From: Acanthaster planci
Taxonomy: Eukaryota; Echinodermata; Asteroidea; Valvatida; Acanthasteridae
Direction: 5' to 3'
NCBI RefSeq assembly: GCF_001949145.1
Contig: NW_019091370.1
Location: 2,002,575 to 2,062,574 of the forward strand
DNA length: 60,000 nt
Positions within the stretch are counted from its first letter, which is position 1, and the number at the start of each line of letters is the position of its first letter. Under the pieces are notes generated by a model. The model was given only the letters and a program-made list of their open reading frames with translations, was not told where the DNA came from and did not search any database. Positions 58,085 to 60,000 of this stretch are shown here, piece after piece. The translations under genes and the position numbers were made by a program.

Positions 58085-58206
58085 TGTTTGTTTCACACGG
58101 ATCTGGATCAGCAATTCTAACGTTGGTTCACACCATCTATTAAGTGAGTTTTGGTGTAAACCAACCACGGATCACTGATCGTGATCCAGATCCCAGTGAA
58201 ATAAAC
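58085..58206. mobile_element. 122 bp near-palindromic hairpin element
   Basis: GTTTGTTTCACACGGATCTG then GATCA at the left pairs with the reverse complement of the right end, GTTTATTTCACTGGGATCTG then GATCA. Inner pairing GTTGGTTCACACCA/GTTGGTTTACACCA surrounds a loop of about 16 bases. It is MITE-like with no coding capacity. Confidence 0.85.
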
Positions 58207-59001
58207 ATTGCCAAAGAGCCTCCATTTCACTGCCCACTTGAAAATCTCGTCTCTAAATGCTTATCAATGATTATCATAGCTAAGGCTTAAAACAAATAGT
58301 AAAATGTTAAGAAGCTGGGTTAACTATCTTTTTACATTTGATACAAGAAGAAGAGTTAATATGGATAAGATGAAGACACAGCAATAAAACTGCATACTGG
58401 TCAACTGTAAAATAGAAGGGCATCAACAGATTTGTAGCACAAATTTAGAGTTAACATGATAATTTGAAACAATTCGGTTCAACTTGAAATTGGAGATGAT
58501 TACTCCAGCACGTGCAACAGTTTGTCAAAATTAATAACAATGGACACAAGGTATTATAATGTACACTGGTACATGTCAATGTATTGTAACAGCTACTGAA
58601 CTGCTTTGAATAATTGATTGTGGCGAACATGAACAGAATGACAAGATTTTGCAGGTCAATGAAAGGGCCTAACTCTTGGCTTCCTCTCCATTCAGCCTGT
58701 CTCCTCTCTTTGTCATTCAATTGATGACAGAGAGGGGCTTATGGCCAAAGGACTCACCAGCTGGGGCTGACAAGAAAAAGGAGTGCTTTGTTTGCTTTAG
58801 CTGGGGGAGAGATGGAACCCATTGATCAGTAACTGAAAAGCCCTGTTGTACATGTAGGTGGCCTTCCGCTACTGCCGCTGCCAATAATGCCTTCAGCCTT
58901 TTATGGCAACTACCCATCTTTTATTCCGGCTATGATCTACCTGTATCTTGTCAGACACAACAAAGCTGCTTATCATTATGACAAATAAATCTTGGCTTTC
59001 G

Positions 59002-59049
59002 TTCGTTTTTGCGGGCATTCGTTTTTGGGGGCATTCGTTTTTGCGGGCA
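59002..59049. repeat. Three tandem copies of a 16 bp unit
   Basis: TTCGTTTTTGCGGGCA, TTCGTTTTTGGGGGCA and TTCGTTTTTGCGGGCA follow each other. Only one base differs in the middle copy. Confidence 0.95.
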
Positions 59050-59093
59050 CAGTTCCCGGCAGCAGATAAAAACCAGCCTGCTGGAAAATCAAC

Positions 59094-59149
59094 CTGAACT
59101 CCCTCAGGCTTGTTCAGGTAACTGAACTCCCTCAGCCCTGTTCGGGTAA
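59094..59149. repeat. 28 bp tandem duplication
   Basis: CTGAACTCCCTCAGGCTTGT then TCAGGTAA is followed directly by CTGAACTCCCTCAGCCCTGT then TCGGGTAA, with three differences. Confidence 0.95.
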
Positions 59150-60000
59150 TCAGCTTGCTTGGGTACAGAGTGGTGTCATTTTTCTATTTGTTGTGTTATA
59201 TCCTGGAGCTTCCTCCTTCATAAAATTTACGGTACATTAATTTCCAAAATAAGATACATGGACATCTACAGTGTATGGGTTCCTTTATTTTTCAACACAT
59301 ACCTGTAAGAGAAGAACCACTGTGCATTGTACGTTAGACAGTCTGTACCAGTAACCACCTGACAAATATGCCTATTGACCAGATACACACTTGTGGGTTT
59401 TTTATCTTGGAAAAAGTTGATAACTGGGTGCCTTAAACTTGAGTTTAAACTTTGAGGTTTCTTTGATTTTCTACATTACTTTGATTTAACTGTCTGTGTG
59501 GATCTTTGTGTAAATGGCTCATTAGTCCAGTTACGGTACATGTACCCTGGAAATAACGCTTTGGTCGGAGGAGTGCCTGTGAATTGTTTGTACACCTTGT
59601 AGGCCATTTTGAACACCTCGTTTATTGCATAAAATGAACTCAAAATGTAAAACTCCAGTAACTTGGACATCCTGTTTTCTACTTCAAGACCAAGGCGGAC
59701 TCTTAAATTTCAAATGCTGGCTAAAACCTGATTGAAAATGCTCTCATTCCAGTTTTCTCTTGCCGATTTTATTTTCAGATGACACAGTACTACCGCAGTA
59801 GTACATATGGCTGGTTCTGAACTTTTTTTGGTGGAAATTGCCCAAAATGAGGCCAAACCACTCTGACAAGGTACAGGCTTCCCAAGACAAGAGAAAGCAA
59901 GAATTACAGGGATGGAAGGTACATGTACCATTGTCTGTTCATTTCTTTTGAATAGTGAAAGATGCGTAACAGGCAGAAGGGAGGAAGGTTACAGATGGGG

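Larger units (their letters stand above)
55500..60000. other. Sequence upstream of exon 1 (probably intron)
   Basis: I found no exon with the expected CYxG...STCxGL prodomain pattern on the minus strand, so this is probably part of another intron. It contains a truncated terminal-inverted-repeat relative (56127-56168), a 122 bp hairpin (58085-58206), two short tandem repeats (59002-59049 and 59094-59149) and ACATGT clusters near 57415-57660 and 57903-57930. Confidence 0.65.

Noticed and set aside
59287-59360. Short minus-strand segment with good-looking acceptor and donor (VVTGTDCLTYNAQWFFSYR)
   Set aside because: Its end phase does not fit exon 1 (phase 0 needed) and the peptide is not prodomain-like.
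1-60000. CRISPR arrays, operons, prophage or other prokaryotic systems
   Set aside because: There are no regularly spaced repeats with unique spacers and no closely packed genes. The exon-intron structure shows eukaryotic DNA.

Overview
The window looks like animal genomic DNA, most likely from a marine deuterostome. An echinoderm is my best guess, with a hemichordate or lancelet possible. The basis is long AT-rich introns with GT-AG splice sites, many dispersed ACATGT/TACATGTA palindromes, scattered short foldback and tRNA-derived repeats, and a single multi-exon gene. No bacterial, phage or CRISPR features are visible.

The one gene I can support lies on the minus strand. It is a secreted zinc metalloprotease of the ADAMTS family, closest in remembered family sequence to the vertebrate ADAMTS16/ADAMTS18 pair. 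Fifteen exons can be placed to the base, from 55499 down to 1274. They join in consistent phase into 2436 nt (812 codons) with no internal stop. In protein order they encode: the second half of the prodomain with a cysteine-switch-like FCG and a furin site RSKR (exons at 55301-55499 and 38220-38428); the reprolysin catalytic domain with HESGHSFGMVHD and a Met-turn IMSP (38220 down to 20685); the disintegrin-like module (20189-20342 and the start of 17541-17849); the central thrombospondin repeat TSR1 (17541-17849); the cysteine-rich domain (16833 down to 14421); the spacer (10486-10730 into 7749-7884); TSR2 and TSR3 (7884 down to 1274); and the first residues of a TSR4. The signal peptide and first half of the prodomain must lie upstream, beyond base 60000 or in an exon I could not find. 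The remaining TSRs and C-terminal domain must lie beyond base 1.

Everything else is intron or flank. Introns range from 342 bp to about 16.9 kb, and the two largest flank the exon that ends the prodomain. They carry repeats that I could define by eye: four foldback or terminal-inverted-repeat elements (26672-27064, 36912-37165, 45203-45316, 58085-58206), a roughly 750 bp terminal-inverted-repeat element (11514-12262), three tRNA-derived SINE-like elements (11183, 33970 minus, 52150), an old two-copy 232 bp tandem duplication (28519-29005), a GACTCGAGTC-rich repeat with a fresh 77 bp duplication (14955-15435), a G-rich tract (34285-34480), and several short tandem repeats. No second protein-coding gene, structural RNA gene or promoter could be supported. 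I saw no clear sign of a new biological system. The most interesting points are specific features of the ADAMTS gene and the repeat families in its introns.
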